From NCBI RefSeq assembly GCF_014649335.1, contig NZ_BMSV01000010.1, positions 1 to 64,000 of the forward strand: a stretch of 64,000 nt of DNA, written 5' to 3'. The stretch comes from Streptomyces roseolilacinus. GTDB taxonomy: Bacteria; Actinomycetota; Actinomycetes; Streptomycetales; Streptomycetaceae. A model generated the notes under the pieces. It was not told the DNA's origin. It made no database searches and was given only the letters and a program-made list of their open reading frames with translations. This document shows positions 52,332 to 60,091 of the stretch, in pieces (the stretch's first letter is position 1; every line of letters starts with the position of its first letter). The translations under genes were made by a program, and so were the position numbers.

Positions 52332-53522
52332 ATGCCCGCACCCTCGAAGCTCCCGCCGTTCGACCCGGGCGACCCGCTCGGCGTCGACGACCTGCTCGAC
52401 CCGGAGGACCTCGCCGTCCGCGACACGGTGCGCGCCTGGGCCGCCGAGCGGGTGCTGCCGCACGTCGCCGAGTGGTACGAGAGGGGCGAGCTGCCCGTCA
52501 TCCGCGAACTCGCCCGTGAACTGGGCGCGCTCGGCGCGCTCGGCATGTCCCTGGAGGGGTACGGCTGCGCCGGTGCCAGCGCCGTCCAGTACGGCCTGGC
52601 CTGCCTGGAGCTGGAGGCCGCGGACTCCGGCATCCGCTCCCTGGTCTCCGTGCAGGGCTCCCTCGCCATGTACGCGATCTGGAAGTACGGCTCCGAGGAG
52701 CAGAAGCAGCGCTGGCTGCCGTCCATGGCGGCGGGCGAGACGATCGGCTGCTTCGGCCTCACCGAACCGGACCACGGCTCCGACCCGGCCGCCCTGCGCA
52801 CGTACGCCAGGAGGGACGGCACGGACTGGGTCCTCGACGGCCGCAAGATGTGGATCACCAACGGCTCGGTCGCCGGGGTCGCCGTCGTCTGGGCGCAGAC
52901 CGACGGGGGGATGCGCGGCTTCGCCGTCCCGACCGACACCCCCGGCTTCTCCGCGCCGGAGATCAGGCACAAGTGGTCGCTGCGGGCCAGCGTCACCAGC
53001 GAGCTGGTGCTGGACGGCGTGCGGCTGCCCGCCGACGCGGTCCTGCCCGGGGTGACGGGGCTGAAGGGCCCGCTCGGCTGCCTGTCGCACGCCCGGTACG
53101 GGATCGTGTGGGGCGCCATGGGCGCGGCGCGGGCCTCGTTCGAGGCGGCGCTCGACTACGCGCGGACGCGGGAGCAGTTCGGGCGGCCCATCGGCGGCTT
53201 CCAGCTCACCCAGGCCAAGCTCGCCGACATGGCGGTGGAACTGCACAAGGGGATCCTGCTCGCCCACCATCTGGGGCGGCGGATGGACGCGGGGCGGCTG
53301 CGGCCCGAGCAGATCAGCTTCGGCAAGCTGAACAACGTGCGGGAGGCGATCGAGATCTGCCGTACGGCCCGGACGATCCTGGGCGCCAACGGGATCTCCC
53401 TGGAGTACCCGGTCATGCGGCACGCGACGAACCTGGAGTCGGTGCTCACCTACGAGGGCACCGTCGAGATGCACCAGCTGGTGCTGGGCAAGGCGCTCAC
53501 CGGTCTCGACGCCTTCCGGTGA
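52332..53522 (+). CDS. gcdH: acyl-CoA dehydrogenase, glutaryl-CoA-dehydrogenase-like
   Basis: 396 residues from ATG 52332, 5 nt after GGAGGT; GTG 52308 is less likely. It matches glutaryl-CoA dehydrogenases along its length: GYGCAGASAVQYGLACLELEAADSGIRSLVSVQGSL, CFGLTEPDHGSDPAA, HKWSLRASVTSELVLDGV and ILGANGISLEYPVMRHATNLESVLTYEGT with the catalytic Glu in YEGT. It oxidises and decarboxylates glutaryl-CoA to crotonyl-CoA in lysine/tryptophan breakdown, with FAD; specificity is inferred. TAGTTT at 52285 is a possible -10. Confidence 0.88.
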   Translation: MPAPSKLPPFDPGDPLGVDDLLDPEDLAVRDTVRAWAAERVLPHVAEWYERGELPVIRELARELGALGALGMSLEGYGCAGASAVQYGLACLELEAADSGIRSLVSVQGSLAMYAIWKYGSEEQKQRWLPSMAAGETIGCFGLTEPDHGSDPAALRTYARRDGTDWVLDGRKMWITNGSVAGVAVVWAQTDGGMRGFAVPTDTPGFSAPEIRHKWSLRASVTSELVLDGVRLPADAVLPGVTGLKGPLGCLSHARYGIVWGAMGAARASFEAALDYARTREQFGRPIGGFQLTQAKLADMAVELHKGILLAHHLGRRMDAGRLRPEQISFGKLNNVREAIEICRTARTILGANGISLEYPVMRHATNLESVLTYEGTVEMHQLVLGKALTGLDAFR

Positions 53523-53533
53523 GCGGCCTCGCC

Positions 53534-53968
53534 TCAGCTCTGGTTGAAGAAGCCGCCCTGGTGGCGGCCGCCGGACTCCCCGGTCACGATCTGCGTGTCC
53601 GCGGGGGTCAGCAGGAAGACCCGGGTGGCGACCCGCTCGATGGAACCACGCAGACCGAAGGTGAGGCCGGCCGCGAAGTCCACGACGCGCTTGGCGTCGT
53701 CGGGCTCCATGGCGGTGAGGTTCATGATGACCGGGACGCCGTCCCGGAACAGCTCGCCGATCGTCCGGGCGTCGCGGAAGCCGTCCGGTGACACCGTGGC
53801 GATCCGGCGGCCTTCCTCCCGGGCGCTCTCGGAGGCGACCCGCACCCGGGGGTCGGTCACCCAGGCGTCGCCGCTGTCGGCCGTCTCGGCGTACTCGTCG
53901 TCGTAGTAGCGCTCGTCGTTGTCCTCGACGAGTCCCAGCCAGGCACTCGCCTTGCGCACCGATCCCAT
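53534..53968 (-). CDS. sflA: SepF-like cell-division protein (SflA type)
   Basis: 144 residues from ATG 53968 with AAAGGAGG 4-5 nt upstream. It has an N-terminal amphipathic start (MGSVRKASAWLGLVED), an acidic linker rich in D/E/Y, and the SepF core VSPDGFRDARTIGELFRDGVPVIMNLTAMEPDDAKRVVDFAAGLTFGLRGSIERVATRVFLLTP. SepF anchors FtsZ to the membrane. S. coelicolor has two extra SepF-like proteins, SflA and SflB, that restrain branching. The size and position in the der-to-acyl-CoA-dehydrogenase neighbourhood suit SflA; that choice is an inference. Confidence 0.88.
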   Translation of the reverse strand: MGSVRKASAWLGLVEDNDERYYDDEYAETADSGDAWVTDPRVRVASESAREEGRRIATVSPDGFRDARTIGELFRDGVPVIMNLTAMEPDDAKRVVDFAAGLTFGLRGSIERVATRVFLLTPADTQIVTGESGGRHQGGFFNQS

Positions 53969-54241
53969 GGACGCCTCCTTTCAACGTGGTCACGTGTGGT
54001 TCCGCATCCCTATGGTCGACCATGATGCGGATCGCGCGCCAAGTGGATAGCCGCCGAGCGAGCGTTTCGTGACGGTACTGGTGCAGAAGATATGGCGATA
54101 CGTCAGGGTTCTTGCTGCGTAACGGGCTTCTTGTACCCCAAATACGAAATTCACACCGGACGGGCGAGTCCACGTGCGTACGGGTGAACGGGCTCCCGGC
54201 TACGATGCCCAGCGCGTAAGGATTCAGTCACGGGGGAGCGC

Positions 54242-55486
54242 ATGTTCGGAATCGTCAGGCCCTGTTCGCACCGGCTCACGGAAGGGCTCCGGACGGAGTG
54301 GATGGCGCACCTGTGCGGGCTCTGCCTCGCCCTGCGCGCCGACCACGGGCAGTTCGCCCGCGTCGCCACCAACTACGACGGCCTCATCGTCTCGGTCCTG
54401 ACGGAGGCGCAGGTCCCGCGCACCGCCGACGCCCGGCGCACCGCCGGACCCTGCCCGCTGCGCGCGATGCGCACCGCGCCCGTCGCGCGCGGCGAGGGCG
54501 CGCGGCTGGCCGCCGCCGTCTCCCTGGTGCTCGCCTCGGCGAAGGTGCGCGACCACGTCACCGACCGCGACGGGCTGCTGGCCCGCCGGCCGGTCGCCGC
54601 GGCCGCCCGCCGGGTCGCGCACCGCTGGGACGCCGCGGGCGCCCGGACCGGGCGGGAACTCGGCTTCGACACGGCGGTCCTGCTCGACGCGGTCGACCGG
54701 CAGGCCGGCGTCGAGGCGCTGGCCCGGCCCGGCACGCCCCTGCTGACGGTGACCGAGCCGACCGAGACGGCCACCGCCGCCGCCTTCGCGCACACCGCGG
54801 TCCTCGCCGGCAGGCCCGGGAACGCCGCGCCCCTCGCGGAGGCCGGCCGGCTGTTCGGGCGCCTCGCCCACCTGCTGGACGCCGTCGAGGACCTGGAGGC
54901 CGACACGGCCTCGGGCGCCTGGAACCCGCTCACCGCGACCGGCACGTCCCCGGCCGAGGCGCGGCGCCTCGCCGACGACGCCGTGCACGGCGTACGCCTC
55001 GCGCTGCGGGACGCCGAGTTCGTCGACGACCGGCTGCTGCACCAGCTCCTCGCGCACGAGCTGCGGCGCTCGGTGGACCGCGCGTTCGCCACGACGACCT
55101 GCGCGCACCAGGGGTACGGCGCCCCCGGCGCGCCCCGGCCCCCGCACGGCCACCCCCACCAGGGCGGGGGCCGGGCCCCCGGCCCGTACGACTCCGTCAA
55201 CCCGTACGGGGGCGGCCACGGGGGACACGGCGGGCACGGCGGCGGGTCCGGCGGGTCCGGCTTCGGCGGGTCCGGGCGCGGCTTCGGGGGCGAGGGGCCG
55301 GGGCGGAAGCCGCCGCGCGGGCTCCTCGCCGGCTGCGCCGTCTTCGTCGGCCTCTTCTGCACCTGCCGGATCTGCTGCGCGAAGGAGTACGAGGGCCCCT
55401 GGTCCCGCAAGAAGCGCGAGGGCTGCTGCCGCGACTGCGACGGCAACTGCGGCTGCGACTGCTGCTGCCCCTGCGACGGCTGCTGA
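54242..55486 (+). CDS. DUF5685-family protein with cysteine-rich C-terminal tail
   Basis: 414 residues from ATG 54242 (GGGGGAG 4-5 nt upstream). The N-terminal start MFGIVRPCSHRLTEGLRTEWMAHLCGLCLALRADHG has three Cys in a pattern suited to metal binding. A helical all-alpha body (CPLRAMRTAPVARGEGARLAAAVSLVLASAKVRDH; LGFDTAVLLDAV) follows. After a His/Gly-rich linker comes a possible membrane helix and a terminal stretch of about 50 residues with about 16 Cys, including CTCRICC, CCRDCDGNCGCDCCCPC. Function is unknown; metal storage, sensing or cluster binding is conceivable. Confidence 0.85.
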   Translation: MFGIVRPCSHRLTEGLRTEWMAHLCGLCLALRADHGQFARVATNYDGLIVSVLTEAQVPRTADARRTAGPCPLRAMRTAPVARGEGARLAAAVSLVLASAKVRDHVTDRDGLLARRPVAAAARRVAHRWDAAGARTGRELGFDTAVLLDAVDRQAGVEALARPGTPLLTVTEPTETATAAAFAHTAVLAGRPGNAAPLAEAGRLFGRLAHLLDAVEDLEADTASGAWNPLTATGTSPAEARRLADDAVHGVRLALRDAEFVDDRLLHQLLAHELRRSVDRAFATTTCAHQGYGAPGAPRPPHGHPHQGGGRAPGPYDSVNPYGGGHGGHGGHGGGSGGSGFGGSGRGFGGEGPGRKPPRGLLAGCAVFVGLFCTCRICCAKEYEGPWSRKKREGCCRDCDGNCGCDCCCPCDGC

Positions 55487-55557
55487 CGCGGTACGCGGCC
55501 GGCGCCCCCGTACGCGCACCGGGCGCCCCGGCGACCTCGGATCCGCCCCCCTCACCC

Positions 55558-55586
55558 GCCCCCGCCCGGTCCGGCCGGGCGGGGGC
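55558..55586 (+). terminator. terminator after DUF5685 gene
   Basis: 12-bp stem GCCCCCGCCCGG (55558-55569) with 55575-55586 and a 5-nt loop. It lies 72 nt after the stop. The remaining 55587-55888 region is the protease promoter and leader. Confidence 0.7.
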
Positions 55587-55639
55587 GCCGCGCATCCGGG
55601 GAGCGCCCGGCGCGGCAAGTCCGGGCGCCCGGCGACGGG

Positions 55640-55673
55640 TTGACACCCGCGCGAACAGGACAGGACTAGTCCT
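55640..55673 (+). promoter_or_regulatory. TTGACA element and 12-bp palindrome upstream of protease
   Basis: Consensus -35 TTGACA (55640-55645) followed 16 bp later by the perfect palindrome AGGACTAGTCCT (55662-55673), where a -10 would lie. It looks like a promoter with an overlapping operator. It is about 215 nt before the protease start, so the mRNA would have a long leader. Confidence 0.4.
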
Positions 55674-55888
55674 CACGTCACGTCCACCGGACCGTTGCAG
55701 TGGGTGTTCGCAGTCGGAACCGACCAGTGATGATCCACGGTGGCCCGCAGGGCCGGGGGCAGGGTGTGACGATCATGTGCGCGTCCTGAAGTCGACCTTG
55801 TGTGCTACCCGTTGGTATCGGAATAGTGGGCGGCCCATCCTCCGTGCCAGGCACCCCACGCGCCGGGCACGGCCCCCACAGGAGGTCG

Positions 55889-56980
55889 ATGTTGAAGCAC
55901 CGACGCATACCCAAGAGGCGTGCGGCCCTCGCCGGCGGAGCCGTGGTGGCTCTGCTGGGAGCAGCGGTCACCTTCCAGACTGCGAACGCCAGCGACGACG
56001 TACCGCGGCCCGAGGCCAAGGTCCTGTCCGCCGTCGCGGCCGGAAACCTCGCCTCTTCGCTCGACGCACGGCTCGGTGACGGCGACACCGCCGGGGCGTA
56101 CTACGACGCCGAGTCCCGCACGCTCGTGGTGAACGTCGTCGACGAGGCCGCGGCCGACACCGTCCGCCGCGCCGGCGGCGAGGCGCGGATCGTCGAGCAC
56201 TCCCTCGTCGAGCTGAAGTCCGCCCGGGAGACGCTGAAGGACCGGGCGACCATCCCCGGCACCTCGTGGGCCGTCGACCCGGTCACCAACAAGGTCGTCG
56301 TCACCGCCGACCGCACCGTCAAGGGCGCCTCCTGGGAGAAGCTCACCCAGGTCGTCAAGGGCCTCGGCGGCAAGGCGGAGCTGAAGCGGGCCGCCGGCAC
56401 GTTCACGCCGTTCGTCGCGGGCGGCGACGCCATCCACACCGGCGGCGGCCGCTGCTCCCTCGGCTTCAACGTCGTCAAGGACGGCCGGCCGCACTTCCTC
56501 ACCGCCGGCCACTGCGGCGACACCGGCTCCACGTGGTCCGACACGCAGGGCGGCGAACCGGTCGGCACGATGGCCGACTCGCAGTTCCCCGGCAACGACT
56601 TCGCGCTGGTCAAGTACGACCGCGAGGTCGAGCACCCGAGCGCGGTCAACCTGTACGGCGGCGGCACCCAGCAGATCACCCGCGCCGCCGACGCCACCGT
56701 GGGCATGAAGGTGACCCGCAGCGGTTCCACGACGCAGGTGCACGACGGCGAGGTCACCGGCCTCGACGCGACCGTCAACTACGGCAACGGCCAGGTCGTC
56801 GAGGGGCTCATCCAGACCACCGTGTGCGCCGAGCCCGGCGACAGCGGCGGCTCCCTCTTCTCCGGTGACGCGGCCGTCGGCCTGACCTCCGGCGGCAGCG
56901 GCGACTGCACGTCCGGCGGCGTGACCTTCTTCCAGCCCGTCACGGAGGCGCTCGCCGAGTACGGCGCGCAGATCGGCTGA
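55889..56980 (+). CDS. secreted S1 serine protease (streptogrisin/alpha-lytic type)
   Basis: 363 residues from ATG 55889; TTG 55892 has better spacing to AGGAGGT (55880-55886) and may be used. A signal peptide (RRAALAGGAVVALLGAAVTFQTANAS) and an alpha-lytic-type propeptide of about 150 residues precede the mature chymotrypsin-like domain. The domain has His in FLTAGHCGD, Asp in NDFALVKYD and Ser in CAEPGDSGGSLF, plus paired Cys. It is an extracellular protease matured by autoprocessing. Confidence 0.93.
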   Translation: MLKHRRIPKRRAALAGGAVVALLGAAVTFQTANASDDVPRPEAKVLSAVAAGNLASSLDARLGDGDTAGAYYDAESRTLVVNVVDEAAADTVRRAGGEARIVEHSLVELKSARETLKDRATIPGTSWAVDPVTNKVVVTADRTVKGASWEKLTQVVKGLGGKAELKRAAGTFTPFVAGGDAIHTGGGRCSLGFNVVKDGRPHFLTAGHCGDTGSTWSDTQGGEPVGTMADSQFPGNDFALVKYDREVEHPSAVNLYGGGTQQITRAADATVGMKVTRSGSTTQVHDGEVTGLDATVNYGNGQVVEGLIQTTVCAEPGDSGGSLFSGDAAVGLTSGGSGDCTSGGVTFFQPVTEALAEYGAQIG

Positions 56981-57001
56981 CGTCGGGCACGACAGGCACG
57001 A

Positions 57002-57040
57002 GAGCCCCCCGGTCCCGGTCTCCCCGGGGCCGGGGGGCTC
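57002..57040. terminator. bidirectional terminator
   Basis: 17-bp stem with one G-T pair (57002-57018 with 57024-57040), 5-nt loop, between the protease and the convergent membrane-protein gene. Its right arm touches that gene's stop codon. Confidence 0.8.
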
Positions 57041-58073
57041 ACGCGCGGGCGGTGTCCGCGCCGGCCGCGCCCCCGGGGCCGCCGTCGCGGCGCAGCGACG
57101 ACACGACCAGGGTGACCACCGTCCCGGCGACCGCCCAGACGGACAGCACCTGGAGCGGACCGGAGACGGCGTTGCCCCGGAAGTACGCGAGGGAACGCGC
57201 CGCCCAGGTGCCCGCGCCCGGCGGCAGGCCGGGGCCGATCGCCCGCCAGAAGTCGGGCAGCATGGGGCCGGGGAACGCGCCGCCCGCGCTCGGGTTGCCG
57301 GCGATCACGATCAGCAGCACGGCCAGCCCGATGCCGACCACGCCGGTGAGGGCCTGCAGGGCCAGGGTGATCGCGCCGACCGAGAAGACCACCAGCGCGC
57401 CCAGCCCCCACAGGGCGGCGATGCTCCCCGGCAGCGCGCCCAGGACCGGGCCGACGATGATCGCGCCGCCCAGCCCGCCGAGGAGGGCGGAGAGCGCCAG
57501 GACGGCGAGCCGGATGATCGCGCGCCGGGTGTTGGCGGGCCGGGAGCCCGCGCTGATCGCCAGGATCGACGCGAGCAGGTAGCCGCCCACGCACCACCCG
57601 ACGACCAGGTAGAAGGCGGACAGCCCGTCGAAGTCCCGGGCGGAGGCGGGGGCCACGTCCACCGTCCGGACCGCGCGCTGCCGGGGCCGTTCGACCTCGG
57701 TGGCGATCCGCTCCAGGGCGGTCGCCAGGACCGTACCGCCGCCGGAGGCGACCAGCAGGGTGTCGGTGCCGCCCGCCGGGTCGAGGACCAGGGCGCCGTC
57801 GATCTCCCGGTTCACGATCCGCCGCCGCGCCTCGGCCTCGTCGGACAGCACCCGGGGGTCGAGCGGGTCGCCGGGCAACGCGGCGAGGCGGTCGGCCGTC
57901 CGCTCGGCGGCGGCGCCCGGCGCGACCACGCCGAAGGGCACGTCCGTGGGCCTCGGGTCGTGCAGGGCGCCCACGTAGGACGCGATGAACAGCAGTTGGA
58001 GCGCCAGCACGCCGACGACCAGCAGGGCGGCCCTGGGGGTGACGGCGCTGCGCACCTCGGAGGCGAGCGTCAT
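57039..58073 (-). CDS. ABC-2-type / YhgE-like membrane protein
   Basis: 344 residues from ATG 58073. It has one N-terminal helix, an extracytoplasmic domain of about 130 residues (PTDVPFGVVAPGAAAERTADRLAALPGD...GALVLDPAGGTDTLLVASGGG), then five to six C-terminal helices (GLSAFYLVVGWCVGGYLLASILA onward). This resembles DUF3533/YhgE/Pip and ABC-2 permeases. No ATPase gene is adjacent, so it may work alone or with a distant partner. Substrate and function are unknown. Confidence 0.8.
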   Translation of the reverse strand: MTLASEVRSAVTPRAALLVVGVLALQLLFIASYVGALHDPRPTDVPFGVVAPGAAAERTADRLAALPGDPLDPRVLSDEAEARRRIVNREIDGALVLDPAGGTDTLLVASGGGTVLATALERIATEVERPRQRAVRTVDVAPASARDFDGLSAFYLVVGWCVGGYLLASILAISAGSRPANTRRAIIRLAVLALSALLGGLGGAIIVGPVLGALPGSIAALWGLGALVVFSVGAITLALQALTGVVGIGLAVLLIVIAGNPSAGGAFPGPMLPDFWRAIGPGLPPGAGTWAARSLAYFRGNAVSGPLQVLSVWAVAGTVVTLVVSSLRRDGGPGGAAGADTARA

Positions 58074-58180
58074 GCCCCCCACGCTCCGGCCAGGCGGGTG
58101 CCCCCGCAGGCGGGGCGGGGCCGAATGGCTGAGGGGCGGGCGCCGCCGCCCGGGGCCCGCGGCACCCGCCGGCCGGCCCC

Positions 58181-58206
58181 TCCGGGCCGGCGCCCGGACT
58201 TTTTTT
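58181..58206 (+). terminator. orphan intrinsic terminator
   Basis: TCCGGGC (58181-58187) pairs with GCCCGGA (58192-58198) around a CGGC loop, followed by C and seven T. It is a canonical U-tailed terminator, rare in this GC-rich window, on the plus strand. No plus-strand gene ends here; the nearest upstream is 1.2 kb away and already terminated. The rest of 58074-58347 holds CGTAACTT direct repeats (58214-58221, 58242-58249), probably lipase promoter elements. Confidence 0.75.
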
Positions 58207-58347
58207 ACTGACGCGTAACTTCCCTCTTCGCGCTGCCCGTACGTAACTTGACCCGGGCGCGGCCCCACGCCGCGCCCTCCCCGTCAGTGGTCCGGGCCGC
58301 CGGGGCGTACCGCCGCCCTTTTCCTTGAGCCGCGAGGAGACCACCCG

Positions 58348-59244
58348 ATGCTGCCCCCGCGCCCGCCCGCCGCCCCGCGGCGCGCCCTGCGAGCCCTGAC
58401 CGCCGCCCTCGTCCTGACCGCCGCCCTCCTCACCCCGGTCCACGCGGCCACCGCCGCGCCCGGTCCCGAGGGGAGCCGAACGGACCGGGGCGGCTGGAAC
58501 GACTACTCCTGCGAGCCGCCCGCCGCCCATCCGCGCCCCGTCGTCCTCGTCCACGGGACCTTCGGCAACTCCGTCGACAACTGGCTGGGACTCGCCCCCT
58601 ACCTGGTGCGGCGCGGCTACTGCGTCTTCTCCCTCGACTACGGGCAGCTGCCCGGGGTGCCGTTCTTCCACGGCCTCGGCCCCGTCGCGGAGTCCGCCGA
58701 GCAGCTCGACGCCTTCGTCGACCGGGTCCTCGACGCCACCGGGGCCCCCGAGGCCGACCTCGTCGGCCACTCCCAGGGCGGCCTGATGCCCCGCCACTAC
58801 CTGAGGTTCCTCGGCGGCGCCGCCGAGGTGAACGCCCTCGTCGGCATCGCCCCCAGCAACCACGGCACCACCCTGCTCGGCCTCACCCGGCTCCTGCCGT
58901 ACTTCCCCGGCGCCGCCGACCTGCTGAACGAGAGGACCCCGGCCCTCGCCGACCAGGTGGCCGGCTCCCCCTTCCTCCGGAAGCTCGACGAGGGCGGCGA
59001 CACCGTCCCCGGCGTCCGCTACACCGTCATCGCCACCCGGTACGACGAGGTCGTCACCCCCTACCGCTCCCAGTTCCTCGACGGCCCCGGGGTCCGCAAC
59101 GTGCTCCTCCAGGACCTGTGCCCCCTGGACCTCTCCGAGCACCTGGCCATAGGGCTGTTCGACCGGATCGCCTTCCACGAGGTCGCCAACGCGCTCGACC
59201 CGGCGCACGCGACCCCCACCACCTGCGCGTCGGTCCTCGACTGA
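58348..59244 (+). CDS. secreted alpha/beta-hydrolase lipase
   Basis: 298 residues from ATG 58348 (GAGGAGA 11-12 nt upstream). The Sec signal peptide ends near HAATAAPG. The oxyanion strand is PVVLVHGTFGNSVDNW, the nucleophile elbow is GHSQGG, the acid is in YDEVVTPY and the His in LSEHLAIGLFD. It matches Streptomyces triacylglycerol lipases (LipA/estB class) with Cys pairs. It is extracellular. The CGTAACTT repeats upstream may bind an activator. Confidence 0.9.
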   Translation: MLPPRPPAAPRRALRALTAALVLTAALLTPVHAATAAPGPEGSRTDRGGWNDYSCEPPAAHPRPVVLVHGTFGNSVDNWLGLAPYLVRRGYCVFSLDYGQLPGVPFFHGLGPVAESAEQLDAFVDRVLDATGAPEADLVGHSQGGLMPRHYLRFLGGAAEVNALVGIAPSNHGTTLLGLTRLLPYFPGAADLLNERTPALADQVAGSPFLRKLDEGGDTVPGVRYTVIATRYDEVVTPYRSQFLDGPGVRNVLLQDLCPLDLSEHLAIGLFDRIAFHEVANALDPAHATPTTCASVLD

Positions 59245-59248
59245 CCGA

Positions 59249-59288
59249 TACGTGGGCTAGGGCGCCCGCGGGCGCCCTAGCCCACGTA
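59249..59288. terminator. 40-nt perfect palindrome, bidirectional terminator
   Basis: 59249-59268 and 59269-59288 are exact inverted copies (20 bp, TACGTGGGCTAGGGCGCCCG). It sits 5 nt after the lipase stop and includes the last codons and stop (TAG, 59277-59279) of the convergent response-regulator gene. Confidence 0.85.
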
Positions 59289-59966
59289 CCGGTAGCGGCG
59301 CTCCGGGCGGCCCGTCCCGCCGTAGCGCAGGGTGACCTCGGCGCGGCCCGTCTCCGTGAAGTACTCCAGGTACCGGCGGGCGCTCACCCGGGACAGGGAG
59401 CCCGCCTCCGCGCACTCCGACGCGGACAGCCCCCCGGGGTGCTCGCGCAGGATGCGCTCCACCAGGTCCGCCGTGTGCGCGGCCAGCCCCTTCGGCAGCT
59501 CCCGCGAAGCGCGGGGCCGGGTGCCGAAGATCCGGTCGACGTCCTCCTGGCGGGCCTCGTCCAGCGCGGCGAGACGCGTACGCACGGACGCCGCGTGCAG
59601 CAGCTGCTCCCGCAGCGCCGCCTGGCTGAACGGCTTGATCAGGTAGTGCAGCGCGCCCGCCCGCAGCGCCGAGCGGACCGTGGCCGCGTCCCGCGCGGCC
59701 GTGATGAACAGGGCGTCCGCGTGCGCCCCGCCCCGCCCGGCGCGCTCCTCCTCGGCCCGGACCGCCCGCAGCACCTCGATGCCGTCCATGTCGGGCAGGT
59801 ACACGTCGAGCAGCAGCAGGTCGGGGCGCAGCTCACGGGCGGCGCGCAGCGCGTCGGCGCCGCTGTGCGCGACCCCGGCGACCGTGAAGCCCTCCACCGC
59901 GGACACGCAGCGGCCGTGCAGCTTGGCGACCATGAAGTCGTCGTCCACCACCAGCACCCTCGTCAT
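59277..59966 (-). CDS. CitB/DcuR-family response regulator (no kinase nearby)
   Basis: 229 residues from ATG 59966. The receiver domain is VLVVDDDFMVAKLHGRCV with phospho-acceptor Asp in LLLLDVYLPDMDG, Thr in FITAARD and Lys in YLIKPF. A C-terminal helix-turn-helix of the CitB type follows (HPGGLSASECAEAGSLSRVSARRYLEYFTETGRAEVTLRYGGTGRPERRYR). TAGCGT (59974-59979, minus strand) is 7 nt before the ATG, so it is probably leaderless. Family members usually pair with a citrate/dicarboxylate-sensing kinase; none is in the window. It is divergent from tctCBA, its likely target. Confidence 0.9.
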   Translation of the reverse strand: MTRVLVVDDDFMVAKLHGRCVSAVEGFTVAGVAHSGADALRAARELRPDLLLLDVYLPDMDGIEVLRAVRAEEERAGRGGAHADALFITAARDAATVRSALRAGALHYLIKPFSQAALREQLLHAASVRTRLAALDEARQEDVDRIFGTRPRASRELPKGLAAHTADLVERILREHPGGLSASECAEAGSLSRVSARRYLEYFTETGRAEVTLRYGGTGRPERRYRYVG

Positions 59967-60005
59967 GCCCCGAACGCTAGGCCGCGACCACAAGGACCAC
60001 AACGT

Positions 60006-60053
60006 CCGTTGGTTGCGGAACGGAGACATGTTCTTAACGCGCGGGCAACATGT
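60006..60053. promoter_or_regulatory. repeat elements in the response regulator-tctC interval
   Basis: CCGTT (60006-60010) and AACGG (about 60018-60022) form a short inverted repeat. ACATGT occurs at 60026-60031 and 60048-60053, exactly 22 nt (two helical turns) apart. These are candidate binding sites for the divergent response regulator in the 125-bp interval. Confidence 0.4.
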
Positions 60054-60091
60054 GGGCCACTCCCGGAACCCAGAACCGAAAGGCGGCACCC

